Source: JAVJUS01 sp040220455
GTDB taxonomy: Bacteria > Pseudomonadota > Alphaproteobacteria > DSM-16000 > Inquilinaceae
Direction: 5' to 3'
DNA length: 64,000 nucleotides
Assembly: GCA_040220455.1 (NCBI GenBank)
Contig: JAVJUS010000068.1
Coordinates: 36,413 to 100,412, forward strand
Part shown: positions 41,467 through 50,560 of the stretch, in pieces
Layout: the number at the start of each line of letters is the position of its first letter
Numbering within the stretch: the stretch's first letter is position 1
Position numbers and translations under genes: made by a program
The notes under the pieces: model-generated
What the model saw: the letters and a program-made list of their open reading frames with translations, nothing else
The model's database searches: none
What the model was told of the DNA's origin: nothing

Positions 41467-42744
41467 TCACCGATAGAGCAGGGTCGGCAGCCACATCGAC
41501 AGGGCCGGGACGAAGGTGACCAGCAGCAGCACGATCACCAGCGGGATCAGGAACGGCGCGGTCGCCATGAAACAGCGCTCGAACTTCAGGCCCGAGACGC
41601 GGGAGAGGACGTAGAGCACCATCCCGACCGGCGGCGTCAGCAGGCCCAGCATCAGGTTGAGCACCATCACCACGCCGAAATGCACCGGGTCGACCCCGAG
41701 CTGGGTGACCACCGGCAGCAGCACCGGCACCAGGATCGTGATCGCCGCGATGGTCTCCATGAAGCAGCCGACGATCAGCAGGATCACGGTGATCATCAGC
41801 AGGATCGCCACCTCGCTGTCGGTGAAGCCGAGAATGAAGCTCGCGAACTGCTCGGTCACGCGGTTGGAGGTCAGGATCCAGGCGAAGATCGACGCCGCGG
41901 CGACAATGAACAGGATCACCGCCGTCGTCTCGACCGTGTCCATGCTGACCCGCCAGAGCCGGCGCCAGGTCAGCGTGCGATAGACGACGAGACCGAGGAC
42001 CATGGCGTAGACCACCGCCGCGATCGCCGCCTCGGTCGGGGTGAAGATGCCGCTGAGGATGCCGCCGACGATGATCACCGGCGTCAGCAGCGACAGGAAG
42101 GCGCGCGTGAAGGTTCGGCCCAGCCGGCCGAGCGAGAACCGCGCGTCTCGCGGGTAGCCGCGCACGCGCGCGAACCACGCGACCATCACCATCAGCGAGA
42201 CCGCCATGATCAGCCCCGGGATCAGCCCGGCCGCGAAGAGCTGGCCGATCGAGGCCGACGACATGACGCCGTAGATCACCATCGGCAGCGAGGGCGGGAT
42301 GATCGGCCCGATGGTCGAGCTGGCGGCCGTGACGCCGACGGCGAAGTCCGTCGGGTAGCCCTGATCGCGCATCGCCTTGATCTCGATCGTGCCGAGCCCG
42401 CCCGCGTCGGCGACGGCGGCGCCCGACATGCCGGCGAAGATCACGCTGGCGCCGATGTTGACGTGGCCCAGCCCGCCGCGCAGCCAGCCGACCATGGCCT
42501 TGGCGAAGTCGAAGATACGCTCGGTGATGCCGGCGGTGTTCATCAGGTTGCCGGCCAGGATGAAGAACGGGATGGCGAGCAGCGGGAAGCTGTCGATGCC
42601 GTTGATCATCCGGTGCAGGACGACGAGATCCGGCGCGGTCCCGGACACCGCGATGAAGATCATCGACGCGCCGGCGAGCGAGATCGCCACCGGCACGCCC
42701 AGGATCAGGAAGACGAAGACCAGGACGAAGAGCAGGAGGATCAC
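41467..42744 (-). CDS. dctM: TRAP transporter large permease subunit
   Basis: The 425-residue membrane protein with about 12 helices forms the pore of a tripartite ATP-independent periplasmic transporter driven by a sodium or proton gradient. Diagnostic stretches are LLAIPFFILAGNLMNTAGI, GMSGAAVADAGGLG, SSTIGPIIPPSLPMVIYG and the late LMLGLLTPPVGMVLYV. The start codon is GTG. Genes run dctP-dctQ-dctM on the minus strand, the usual order. Confidence 0.93.
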   Translation of the reverse strand: MILLLFVLVFVFLILGVPVAISLAGASMIFIAVSGTAPDLVVLHRMINGIDSFPLLAIPFFILAGNLMNTAGITERIFDFAKAMVGWLRGGLGHVNIGASVIFAGMSGAAVADAGGLGTIEIKAMRDQGYPTDFAVGVTAASSTIGPIIPPSLPMVIYGVMSSASIGQLFAAGLIPGLIMAVSLMVMVAWFARVRGYPRDARFSLGRLGRTFTRAFLSLLTPVIIVGGILSGIFTPTEAAIAAVVYAMVLGLVVYRTLTWRRLWRVSMDTVETTAVILFIVAAASIFAWILTSNRVTEQFASFILGFTDSEVAILLMITVILLIVGCFMETIAAITILVPVLLPVVTQLGVDPVHFGVVMVLNLMLGLLTPPVGMVLYVLSRVSGLKFERCFMATAPFLIPLVIVLLLVTFVPALSMWLPTLLYR

Positions 42745-42818
42745 GGCCGGGGGGTCCTCGAACTGTCAGCGAGGGGGGAGGCGACCGGCGCCCGCGCCCG
42801 GGCGGGCGGGGGTCGCGG

Positions 42819-43412
42819 TCACGGCGCCGCCGATCGTCCGGCGGCGCGCCGGTGGCGTGCCAGCAGGACGACGCCGCGCACGGTCATGGCCGCGAAGGCC
42901 GCGACCACCGGGCCGTAGATCCAGCCCTTGGAGAGATCGAGGGAGATCATGTTCTGGCGCCGGGTCAGCTCGAAGACCTGCCAGGCGAGCACCGTGCCCC
43001 AGGCGAAGAAGGCCACGCAGGCGAGATCGACGACGACCCGCACCCGCCGTGCGGCCCCGACCGGTAGCCAGCGGTCGAGCAGCTCGACCCGGATGTGGCT
43101 GTCGCGCCGCACGGCCATGACCGAGCCGATGAAGCCGGTCCCGATCAGCAGGTAGCGCGCGATCTCCTCGGTCCAGCCGAGCGCGTCGTTCATCACGTAG
43201 CGCGTGAAGAACTGGACGAAGACCACGACGGCCAGCACCCAGAACACGGCGAAGACGACGAAGTCCTCCGGCCCGTGGTCGCGCCAGCGGACCGGTCGGT
43301 CGTCGTCGGTCGGGTCGTGGCCGAGGGTGCCGCTCTCCAGGGCGGCGGCGGCGGGATCGGAGGGGTCGCCCCCCGATCCCGCCTTGCCGGCCCCCGGCGC
43401 GTTCGGGCTCAC
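42819..43412 (-). CDS. dctQ: TRAP transporter small permease subunit
   Basis: The 197-residue protein has a polar N-terminal tail (about 45 residues) and four membrane helices with the DctQ hallmarks FVQFFTRYVMNDALGWTEEI and RRDSHIRVELL. GTG at 43412 is preferred over GTG at 43418, because GGAGG is eight bases before it. It lies 40 bases after dctP and 74 before dctM, completing the transporter. Confidence 0.88.
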   Translation of the reverse strand: MSPNAPGAGKAGSGGDPSDPAAAALESGTLGHDPTDDDRPVRWRDHGPEDFVVFAVFWVLAVVVFVQFFTRYVMNDALGWTEEIARYLLIGTGFIGSVMAVRRDSHIRVELLDRWLPVGAARRVRVVVDLACVAFFAWGTVLAWQVFELTRRQNMISLDLSKGWIYGPVVAAFAAMTVRGVVLLARHRRAAGRSAAP

Positions 43413-43457
43413 GGTCACGGCCTCCGGTCGGCGAACGCGTCGGGCGTCACGTCCGGA

Positions 43458-44429
43458 TCACTCGATCGCCTGCAGCCGGTCGTAGATCTCCTGCGACCAG
43501 GTGGCGTCGGGGCCGTTGTGCAGCGCCACCGTCGCCTCGCGGAACGGCCCGCGATCGACCTCGTTGACGGTCGTGCCCTGCTCCTCGAACCAGGAGGCGA
43601 GCTCGGCCTCCTTGTCGCGGATGGCCTGGGTGCAGTTGGCGGCCGCCTCGGCGAAGACGTTGGCGAAGATCTCCTTGTCCTCGTCGGACAGGCTGCCCCA
43701 CCGATTGCCGCTGACGATGGTCAGTAGGCTGTCGGTGATGTGGCCCGTGAGGTTGATGTAGTCCTGGACCTCGTGGAACTTCTTGGCCTGGATCGTCGGC
43801 AGCGGATTCTCCTGCGCGTCGACCACGCCCTGCTGGAGCGCCAGATAGACCTCCGCGAAGGCGATCGGCGTCGGGTTGGCGTCCACCGCCTTGGGGAACA
43901 TCTGGTAGAGCGGCGCGTTGGGCACGCGGATCTTCAGGCCCTCCATGTCCGCGGGCTCGGAGATCTCGACATTCGAGGTGACGTGGCGCTGGCCGTAATA
44001 GGTCATCGACAGGATCTCGTGGCCGGTGACGTCGCGGTAGCCGGCCGACATCTCCTCGAACAGGTCGCTCTGCGTGTAGGCTTCCCAGTGGTCGTAGTCG
44101 CGGAACATGTAGGGCGCGCCGGCGATGGCGATGGGCCCGAAGCTGCGCCCGGCGAACAGGTTGCCGGTGTAGATCGCGTCGACGGTGCCCAGCGTCAGGC
44201 CCTCGTTGATGTCGACTTCCTTGCCGAGCGAAGAGGCCGGGAAGACCTCCATCGTGTAGCGGCCGTCGGTGCGCGCCTCGATCTCGTCGGCGGCCCACAG
44301 GGCCCACTCGTGATAGGGCTCGGACGCCTCGTAGACATGGGCGAACTTGAGCGCCTCCTGGGCGCTCGCGGTTCCGGCGAACAGCGCGCCGGCGGTTGCC
44401 GCGGCGATCATCGCGGTACGCATGATCAT
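43458..44429 (-). CDS. dctP: TRAP transporter substrate-binding protein
   Basis: The 323-residue periplasmic protein has a signal peptide (MIMRTAMIAAATAGALF, cleavage after ASA at about residue 23) and the DctP fold: EIEARTDGRYTMEVFPASSL, GLKIRVPNAPLYQMFPKAV with the conserved Arg that binds the carboxylate, and LQQGVVDAQENPLPTI. The ligand is probably an organic acid. ATG at 44429 has GGAGG nine bases upstream. It is the first gene of the TRAP operon and is divergent from leuC. Confidence 0.92.
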   Translation of the reverse strand: MIMRTAMIAAATAGALFAGTASAQEALKFAHVYEASEPYHEWALWAADEIEARTDGRYTMEVFPASSLGKEVDINEGLTLGTVDAIYTGNLFAGRSFGPIAIAGAPYMFRDYDHWEAYTQSDLFEEMSAGYRDVTGHEILSMTYYGQRHVTSNVEISEPADMEGLKIRVPNAPLYQMFPKAVDANPTPIAFAEVYLALQQGVVDAQENPLPTIQAKKFHEVQDYINLTGHITDSLLTIVSGNRWGSLSDEDKEIFANVFAEAAANCTQAIRDKEAELASWFEEQGTTVNEVDRGPFREATVALHNGPDATWSQEIYDRLQAIE

Positions 44430-44759
44430 GAGCTTGATCCTCCCGTATCCGGCATTCGGTGAACGCGCCGACGGAGCCGGTCCGTCGGCGGTTGGATGTC
44501 GTCGAATTCCGCCGCGCCGCATGGCGCCGAAGAATCGAACACGTATGATCCGACGATAACCGGAGGTCACGCCGGCGGCAATCGCACGCCGCGCCCCGAT
44601 CCGTCCGATCCGGACGGACCGGCGCCGGATTGACCGGGCGGAAGGGGGACAATTTCGCAATTTCGCGAGCTTTTCGGCGGCGGGCGGCGGCGTTATATAG
44701 CCTCTGGTTCCGGCTCGTCCGGGACAGGTCGTTTCGCGCTCCAGAGGGATACCTCCGCC
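44430..44759. other. Divergent intergenic region dctP/leuC, no gene seen
   Basis: The 330-base gap must carry the promoters for the TRAP operon and leuCD. A tandem repeat AATTTCGCAATTTCGC is present at 44651-44666 and TATATA at about 44694, 65 bases before the leuC ATG. No leucine-rich leader peptide with a run of Leu codons was found, so attenuation of leuC is not supported. Confidence 0.5.
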
Positions 44760-46181
44760 ATGGCCGAGCCACGCACGCTGTTCGACAAGATCTGGGACAG
44801 CCATGTCGTCCACCGCCAGGAGGACGGCACCTGCGTGCTCTATATCGACATGCACCTGGTCCACGAGGTGACGAGCCCGCAGGCCTTCGAGGGGCTGCGC
44901 CTGGCCGGCCGCCGGGTGCGCCGCCCGGACGCGACCATCGCCGTGGCCGACCACAACGTGCCGACCACCGACCGCTCCGCCGGCATCGCCGACGAGGAGA
45001 GCCGCATCCAGGTCGAGACGCTGGAGGCGAACTGCCGGGAATTCGGCGTCGAGATGTATGGCATGAACGATGTCCGCCAGGGCATCGTGCACATCATCGG
45101 CCCGGAACAGGGACTGACCCAGCCGGGCATGACGATCGTGTGCGGCGACAGCCATACCGCGACCCATGGCGCGTTCGGGGCGCTCGCCTTCGGCATCGGC
45201 ACCTCGGAGGTCGAGCATGTCCTGGCGACGCAGACGCTGCTCCAGCAGCGCGCGAAGAACATGCGCATCACGGTCGAGGGCGACCTGCCGCTGGGCGTCA
45301 CCGCCAAGGACATGATCCTGGCGATCATCGGCAAGATCGGCACGGCCGGCGGCACGGGCCATGTCATCGAATACGCCGGCGACGCGGTGCGCGCGCTGTC
45401 CATGGAAGGGCGCATGACCGTGTGCAACATGTCGATCGAGGCCGGCGCGCGGGCCGGGCTGATCGCGCCGGACGAGACCACCTTCGCCTATCTGAAGGGC
45501 CGGCCCCACGCGCCGAAGGGGGGCCAGTGGGAGGCGGCGGAGGCCTATTGGCGCTCCCTGCCCTCCGACGAGGGCGCGCGCTACGACACCGAGGTGGTGC
45601 TGCGCGCCGCCGACATCGCGCCGCAGGTCACCTGGGGCACCAGCCCGCAGGACGTGGTGCCGGTCACCGGCGTCGTGCCCGACCCGGCCGCCTTCGACGA
45701 CCCGGCGCGCAAGGCGGCGGCGGAACGGGCGCTCGCCTATATGGGCCTGACCGCGGGCACGGCGATGCGCGACATCCCGGTCGACCATGTCTTCATCGGC
45801 AGCTGCACCAATGGCCGGATCGAAGACCTGCGCGCCGTCGCCCGGGTGGTCGAGGCCCAGCTCGCCAAGGGCCGCAAGGTTGCCGACGGCGTCCACGCCA
45901 TGATCGTCCCCGGCTCCGGCCTCGTGAAGGCCGAGGCGGAGAAGGAGGGGCTCGACCGCCTCTTCGTCGAGGCCGGGTTCGACTGGCGCGAGCCTGGCTG
46001 CTCCATGTGCCTGGCGATGAACGCCGACCGGCTGGAGCCGGGCGAGCGCTGCGCGTCGACCTCCAACCGCAACTTCGAGGGCCGCCAGGGCCGCGGCGGG
46101 CGGACCCATCTGGTCAGCCCGGCCATGGCCGCCGCCGCCGCGCTGACCGGGCGCCTGTCCGACGTGCGCGACCTGACCTGA
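44760..46181 (+). CDS. leuC: 3-Isopropylmalate dehydratase large subunit
   Basis: With LeuD it isomerises 2-isopropylmalate to 3-isopropylmalate in leucine synthesis. The 473-residue aconitase-family protein has the three [4Fe-4S] cysteines at C349 (IGSCTNGR), C414 and C417 (GCSMCLAMN), and the N-terminal DHNVPTTDR. Length is standard. ATG at 44760 follows CCAGAGGGATACCTCCGCC. The leuD gene follows after 47 bases. Confidence 0.96.
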   Translation: MAEPRTLFDKIWDSHVVHRQEDGTCVLYIDMHLVHEVTSPQAFEGLRLAGRRVRRPDATIAVADHNVPTTDRSAGIADEESRIQVETLEANCREFGVEMYGMNDVRQGIVHIIGPEQGLTQPGMTIVCGDSHTATHGAFGALAFGIGTSEVEHVLATQTLLQQRAKNMRITVEGDLPLGVTAKDMILAIIGKIGTAGGTGHVIEYAGDAVRALSMEGRMTVCNMSIEAGARAGLIAPDETTFAYLKGRPHAPKGGQWEAAEAYWRSLPSDEGARYDTEVVLRAADIAPQVTWGTSPQDVVPVTGVVPDPAAFDDPARKAAAERALAYMGLTAGTAMRDIPVDHVFIGSCTNGRIEDLRAVARVVEAQLAKGRKVADGVHAMIVPGSGLVKAEAEKEGLDRLFVEAGFDWREPGCSMCLAMNADRLEPGERCASTSNRNFEGRQGRGGRTHLVSPAMAAAAALTGRLSDVRDLT

Positions 46182-46228
46182 GCGCGGCGCCCTCCCGCCC
46201 CGCCGAGCGCCCTTCCGGAGACCCGACC

Positions 46229-46837
46229 ATGCAGCCCTTCACCACGCTCACGGCCGTCGCGGCACCGCTGAACATGGCGAATGTCGACACGGACATGATC
46301 ATCCCCAAGCAGTTCCTGAAGACGATCGAGCGCACCGGCCTGTCGAAGGGCCTGTTCTACGAGCTGCGCTTCGACGAGAAGGGCGAGCCGACGGATTTCG
46401 TGCTCGACCGACCGGCCTACAAGGGCGCGCAGATCCTGGTCACGGGATCGAACTTCGGCTGCGGCTCGAGCCGGGAGCACGCGCCCTGGGCGCTGCTCGA
46501 CGCCGGGATCCGGTGCATCATCGCGCCCAGCTTCGCCGATATCTTCTACAACAACTGCTTCAAGAACGGCATCCTGCCCGTCGCCCTGCCGCTGGATCAG
46601 GTGGAGGGCCTGCTGGCCGACGCGGAGAAGGGCGCCAACGCGACCCTGACGGTCGATCTGGAGGCGCAGGAGATCCGCCGGCCCGACGGCGGCACGATCG
46701 CCTTCGAGATCGATCCCTTCCGCAAGAAATGCCTGCTCGAGGGTCTTGACGATATCGGCCTGACGCTGGAAAAGGCCGACGCCATCGCGGCCTACGAGTC
46801 CTCGGCGAAGGCCGAGCGCCCCTGGCTTTTCGCCTGA
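46229..46837 (+). CDS. leuD: 3-Isopropylmalate dehydratase small subunit
   Basis: The 202-residue swivel domain partner of LeuC has NVDTDMIIPKQFLKTI (residues 18-33), GSNFGCGSSREHAPWAL and DIFYNNCFKNGILP. GGAG lies eight bases before the ATG. Its stop TGA directly abuts the stop of the convergent LysR gene (TGATCA at 46835-46840), so the two transcripts must overlap. Confidence 0.96.
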   Translation: MQPFTTLTAVAAPLNMANVDTDMIIPKQFLKTIERTGLSKGLFYELRFDEKGEPTDFVLDRPAYKGAQILVTGSNFGCGSSREHAPWALLDAGIRCIIAPSFADIFYNNCFKNGILPVALPLDQVEGLLADAEKGANATLTVDLEAQEIRRPDGGTIAFEIDPFRKKCLLEGLDDIGLTLEKADAIAAYESSAKAERPWLFA

Positions 46838-47800
46838 TCAGCCGGCGTCGCGCGGGCCACCGGGCCGGATCGGCCGGCGAGCGGCCATCAAGCTCGCGAT
46901 CTCGCCGCGCAGCCAGGCCTGGAGCGGATCGTCCTCGTCGCGCCAAGCCCGGATCAGGGTGATCCGCGTGGTCGGCAGCGGCACCGGCGGCTCGAACAGG
47001 CGCAGCCCACCCTCGGCCGGTCCGGCATGGGCGAAGGTCAGGCTGGACGTCGTCAGCACGATATCGGTGCCCAGGATCATCCGCGGCGCCACCAGGAAAT
47101 GGGGCACCGTGGCCACGATCCGGCGCGCGCGCCCGATATCCGACAGCGCGCGGTCGATCGTGCCGAAGCGCCGGCCGGAGACGGTGACCATCATGTGCGG
47201 CAGCGCCAGATAGGCCCCCAGGTCCGGCGGGTCGGGGATCGCGGTATTGGCCGCGTCGACGGCGGCGACGAACGGGTCGTCGAAGAGCGTGCTCGCCCGC
47301 ACGCCGGGCGGCAGATCGTCGAAGACCCCGACCGCGAGGTCGAGGCGACCGGTCGCCACCCACTCCGCCACCGTCTCCCGGGATTCCGTCAGCATGACCA
47401 CGTCGATGCCGGGCGCGGCGGCGCGCAGGCGGGGCATCAGGTCGCCGGCCAGGACCGCGGCGACGTAGTCCGACATGCCGAGCCGCACGGTCCGCCGCGC
47501 CGTCGCCGGGTCGAAGGGCGCCGACCGCCCGGCGCCGACCGTACGCTCGATCTCCGTCAGCGCGCCGCGCAGGGGCCCGGCGAGGTCGAGGGCGCGCGGC
47601 GTCGCCACCATCGCCGGGCCCCGACGGATCAGGATCGGGTCGTCGAACAGGTCGCGCAGCCGGGCGAGCGCGTGGCTGACGGCCGACTGGCTCATGTTCA
47701 GGCGCTCGGCCGCCCGGCTGACATGCTGCTCGGCCACCAGAGCGTCGAGCACCACGAGCAGGTTCAGATCGATGCCGCGCAGATTATGCATGGCATGCAT
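46838..47800 (-). CDS. LysR-family transcriptional regulator (NodD/SyrM-like branch)
   Basis: The 320-residue protein starts with LRGIDLNLLVVLDALVAEQH and the LysR helix-turn-helix VSRAAERLNMSQSAVSHALA (about residues 28-47), followed by LRDLFDDPILIRRG. The last pattern marks the branch that contains NodD/SyrM/PcpR-like regulators. The effector domain covers residues 95-300. A second ATG lies three codons in. It converges on leuD with no gap; its own target genes are not evident, since the divergent side is a 440-base region with no clear gene. Confidence 0.87.
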   Translation of the reverse strand: MHAMHNLRGIDLNLLVVLDALVAEQHVSRAAERLNMSQSAVSHALARLRDLFDDPILIRRGPAMVATPRALDLAGPLRGALTEIERTVGAGRSAPFDPATARRTVRLGMSDYVAAVLAGDLMPRLRAAAPGIDVVMLTESRETVAEWVATGRLDLAVGVFDDLPPGVRASTLFDDPFVAAVDAANTAIPDPPDLGAYLALPHMMVTVSGRRFGTIDRALSDIGRARRIVATVPHFLVAPRMILGTDIVLTTSSLTFAHAGPAEGGLRLFEPPVPLPTTRITLIRAWRDEDDPLQAWLRGEIASLMAARRPIRPGGPRDAG

Positions 47801-48242
47801 TATAAGGGTGAAAACCTTGCGTTGGAATCGATCGGGCGCATGAGGATAAGGCTACGGCCCACTTGCCGGAGGCCGCCCCCATGTCCGATGTCCCCCCCTG
47901 GCTGATCGACGACGTCCCGCCCCATCACCCGGCAATCGGCGACGCAGCACCGGCCGTTGCGAGCCGAACACAGCGCGCCGCGCGCCGCGGCGGCTATTCG
48001 GTGCGGCTCGCCCGCCGGCTGCAACGGCTGCTGATCCGGGCGCTTGCGACCCGCACCCGGCGGAACGCCACGGCCACGTCGACGGCGGGTGCGGCACATC
48101 CCATTGCCGTTGCAGCGCAAGTTCGGGTTCCGTGTCTCTTGAAGAAAGCGGCGAATGACGACGTCGGTGCGGACGATGGCGCGTCAGGCGGCCCGGCGTG
48201 TCGGCCGGCCGCGCGTGCGGGAGCCCACAGCCTCTCGCGGCC
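47801..48242. other. Gene-poor gap upstream of the LysR gene
   Basis: The first part has an AT-rich stretch with a palindromic ATGCATGGCATGCAT (47788-47802) overlapping the LysR start, a possible autoregulatory site. A plus-strand open frame begins at 47881 (MSDVPPWLIDDVPPHHPAIG) but turns into arginine-rich low-complexity sequence, overlaps the 67-residue gene on the other strand and matches no family I know. I do not call it a gene. Confidence 0.4.
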
Positions 48243-48446
48243 TCAACTGCCGGCTTGGCGCTTGACCGGCGGCTTGACGCGGCCCGTGGTCCCGCCGCTC
48301 TTGCCGGTGCTCTGCGTGCGACCCGAGCGCGCGGAGCCCGCATCGACGATGGCCGAGCCGACGAACAGGTGAACCGGCTTCGGCGTGCGCGGCTTGCTGC
48401 CGAAACCCAGCGGCCTGAGGCGGCCCTTGACCGTGTCGTCTCTCAT
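48243..48446 (-). CDS. Small basic protein coupled to the DUF6338 gene
   Basis: The 67-residue product (MRDDTVKGRLRPLGFGSKPR, then TPKPVHLFVGSAIVD and a Ser/Gly/Lys/Arg-rich tail) is unknown to me. It is believed real because its ATG overlaps the stop of the DUF6338 gene as ATGA, the same coupling seen in the window's true operons, and because the central segment is not simple low-complexity sequence. It has no membrane helix or signal peptide. It could be a DNA- or RNA-binding accessory of the membrane protein upstream. Confidence 0.6.
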   Translation of the reverse strand: MRDDTVKGRLRPLGFGSKPRTPKPVHLFVGSAIVDAGSARSGRTQSTGKSGGTTGRVKPPVKRQAGS

Positions 48447-49096
48447 CCCGGCTCCCCATCCAGAAAACGGATCGCATTTATCCGGCTCATGTTCGGAATA
48501 TATATCCCCGGTCCCGGTACTTCCACCTGGCGCCACAGCCCACCGCGCAACGGCTCGAAGACTGTCGCGTCCCCCAGGAAGAGCTCACGGGCATCGCCTT
48601 GGATCGAGAATTCCCTTGCCCAGCCCAAGAGTTGGACACCGGAATCGAGCTCGACGATCAACCAGCTCCCATCGTTCTCGACAAAGACATGGTGCCATAC
48701 GCTCAACCGCCCCGTCTTGCGGGTCAGTCTCCAGTTTCTGAGCGTCGGGTAAACGAGGTCGCGCTGGTAGACAGCCGAGAACCCTGCGCCGACGACAAAC
48801 GCCAGCGCGGCCGGGACCAAGATTTCCGAGACGGGCACGACCAGCGTGCCCGCGCTGCCTGTTCCACCGTTGGCATCGGCCGACGGATCGCCCACGGCCG
48901 CTCCGAGAAGCGATGTCCCGAAGAGCATATCCGCAGCAAGATGGGATCCGAGCGAGATGATGAAGGCGACAGCCGTCTGATCGATCTTGTCGAGTTTGCG
49001 TACATCGCAAAGAAGTCGGAAGACCAACAGGAAGCACAGTCCCGGCAGAAGGAACGCGACCACGAACAACGCGCCCTGACTGAAATCCCCGCCCAT
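48443..49096 (-). CDS. DUF6338-like membrane protein
   Basis: The 217-residue protein has an N-terminal helix (GALFVVAFLLPGLCFLLVFR), further helices at about 40-60 and 80-105, and a soluble C-terminal domain (WLIVELDSGVQLLGWAREFS, ARELFLGDATVF, then GIYIPNMSRINAIRFL) that resembles the beta-rich end of DUF6338 proteins. ATG at 49096 has GGAG six bases upstream. No function is established for the family. The pair with the 67-residue gene looks lower in G+C than the flanking LysR genes, which suggests acquisition. Confidence 0.7.
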   Translation of the reverse strand: MGGDFSQGALFVVAFLLPGLCFLLVFRLLCDVRKLDKIDQTAVAFIISLGSHLAADMLFGTSLLGAAVGDPSADANGGTGSAGTLVVPVSEILVPAALAFVVGAGFSAVYQRDLVYPTLRNWRLTRKTGRLSVWHHVFVENDGSWLIVELDSGVQLLGWAREFSIQGDARELFLGDATVFEPLRGGLWRQVEVPGPGIYIPNMSRINAIRFLDGEPG

Positions 49097-49201
49097 GCGA
49101 TGCTCCGTCCCGTCACCTCGCCGTCGCACGAGGCAAGATTAGCATAAGGCGCCAAAAGCGGATCGCCAAAATGGAACTCCGCATCCCCCGCACCATTCTG
49201 A

Positions 49202-50110
49202 TTATACCACCCGACCCTCCCCGGCCCGCGCGCGCAGGGCCCGGGTGGCGAAGTCGATGAAGGCGCGCAGGCGGGCAGGCTCGAACCGGGTCGGCGGGCG
49301 CACCAGGCTCAGCAGGCCGCGATAGGTCTCGTACTCGGACAGGATGGCGACGAGGCGTCCGGCGGCGAGATCGTCGCGCACGATCATCGCCGGCATGAGG
49401 GCCAGACCGAGCCCGCGCAGCGCCGCCGCCCGCTCGGCGGCCAGGTCGCTGACCAGAAGCCGGCCGTGGATCGGGACAGCGACGGTCTCGCCGTTCCGCG
49501 TGAAGCGCCAGACGGCGCCGTCGAGCGAGCCGCGCCAGTGCAGGCAGTCGTGGCCGGCGATCTCCCCGGGCGTCGCCGGACAGCCGCGCCGGGCGAGATA
49601 GGCCGGGCTGGCACAGACGACATAGGGCATCTCGACCAGCCGGTGGGCGATCAGCGCGGAGTCCGCGAGCGGGCCCGACCGGATCGCCGCGTCGTAGCCT
49701 TCCCCCACCAGGTCGACCAGGCGCTCGGTCAGGTCGAGCTCCAGGGCGATCTCCGGATGGGCCTCGGCGAAGTCGATGGCGAGCGGGGCGATCAGGTCCC
49801 GGCCGATCGCCGGCGGCGCGGTGATCTTGAGCCGGCCGCGCGGCGTCGACTCCTGCTCGGCGATCTCGGCATGCAGGGCGGCGATCTCGTCCAGGATCGA
49901 GCCCGCGCGGGCGAGATAGCGCGCCCCCGCCTCCGTCGGCGCGACATGGCGGGTCGTCCGGCGCAGCAGCGCGACGCCCAGCAGGCGTTCCAGCTCGGCG
50001 ACATGCCGGCTGACGGCGGATGTCGACACGCCCAGGCGCCGCGCGGCCTCGGTGAACCCACCTGCCCGCGCGACCTCCACGAAGGCCCGCATCGCGGCCT
50101 GGGTATCCAT
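49202..50110 (-). CDS. LysR-family transcriptional regulator
   Basis: The 302-residue protein has the classical LysR helix-turn-helix (GFTEAARRLGVSTSAVSRHV, about residues 18-37) followed by RLLGVALLRRTTRHVAPTEA and a type 2 periplasmic-binding effector domain. Sequence style (YDAAIRSGPLADSALIAHRL) is of the CrgA/DmlR branch. ATG at 50110 starts the conserved MDTQAAMRAFVEVARAGG. It is divergent from a small gene at 50214 and may regulate it. Confidence 0.88.
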   Translation of the reverse strand: MDTQAAMRAFVEVARAGGFTEAARRLGVSTSAVSRHVAELERLLGVALLRRTTRHVAPTEAGARYLARAGSILDEIAALHAEIAEQESTPRGRLKITAPPAIGRDLIAPLAIDFAEAHPEIALELDLTERLVDLVGEGYDAAIRSGPLADSALIAHRLVEMPYVVCASPAYLARRGCPATPGEIAGHDCLHWRGSLDGAVWRFTRNGETVAVPIHGRLLVSDLAAERAAALRGLGLALMPAMIVRDDLAAGRLVAILSEYETYRGLLSLVRPPTRFEPARLRAFIDFATRALRARAGEGRVV

Positions 50111-50213
50111 GGGCTTTATCCCGATTTGCGGGACAGTCCTTAACGTCGAGATCATATTATCGCGGAATGCGCCGGCCGTCACACTCCACCCGAACCGACG
50201 AGAGGAGGGTGCG

Positions 50214-50504
50214 ATGACGAGCATCGGCGAGACCCGTCGACCGCAGCGAACGGCATGGCGCGGACTGGCGGCGATCCTCGGAGCCCTGTTCGGACACCGT
50301 GCCGCTCGCCGCCGGGCGTCGCGCGGGAACGTGCCGACAGCGCCCACGGTCCCGGGCGCGGCCTTCGACCCGGAGGTCGCGCGCGACGCCGGCCTCCGCC
50401 GCGATCACCTCGACCACGCCCGTGCCGCCCCGCTGAGGACCGCGGCGCCGGCGCGTCTTCACCGGATCGCCGAGCGCACGCGCGCCGGCCTGCCGCCCGG
50501 GTGA
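50214..50504 (+). CDS. Small hypothetical protein (DUF1127-like C-terminus possible)
   Basis: The 96-residue product has a GAGGAGGG ribosome binding site about five bases before the ATG and lies divergent to a LysR gene, both arguments that it is expressed. A hydrophobic patch (WRGLAAILGALFG) is followed by a basic segment and a C-terminal DPEVARDAGLRRDHLDHARA, which faintly recalls the DIGL(S/T)R region of DUF1127 proteins. No firm family. Confidence 0.5.
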   Translation: MTSIGETRRPQRTAWRGLAAILGALFGHRAARRRASRGNVPTAPTVPGAAFDPEVARDAGLRRDHLDHARAAPLRTAAPARLHRIAERTRAGLPPG

Positions 50505-50560
50505 GGCGGAGACCGCGTCGGAAATCGCCGTCTACCGAAAGTCGAGCCCTCGCAGAACAA

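Noticed and set aside
44560..44760. A leucine leader peptide or T-box attenuator before leuC
   Set aside because: No short frame with a run of leucine codons and no terminator/antiterminator pair was seen.
43458..46109. An 883-codon minus frame that extends dctP far upstream through leuC
   Set aside because: dctP has a proper signal peptide and GGAGG-preceded ATG at 44429; everything upstream is the complement of leuC.
47881..48372. A plus-strand open frame starting MSDVPPWLIDDVPP
   Set aside because: The start looks protein-like, but the rest is low-complexity and overlaps the coupled 67-residue gene on the other strand; no convincing ribosome binding site or family.
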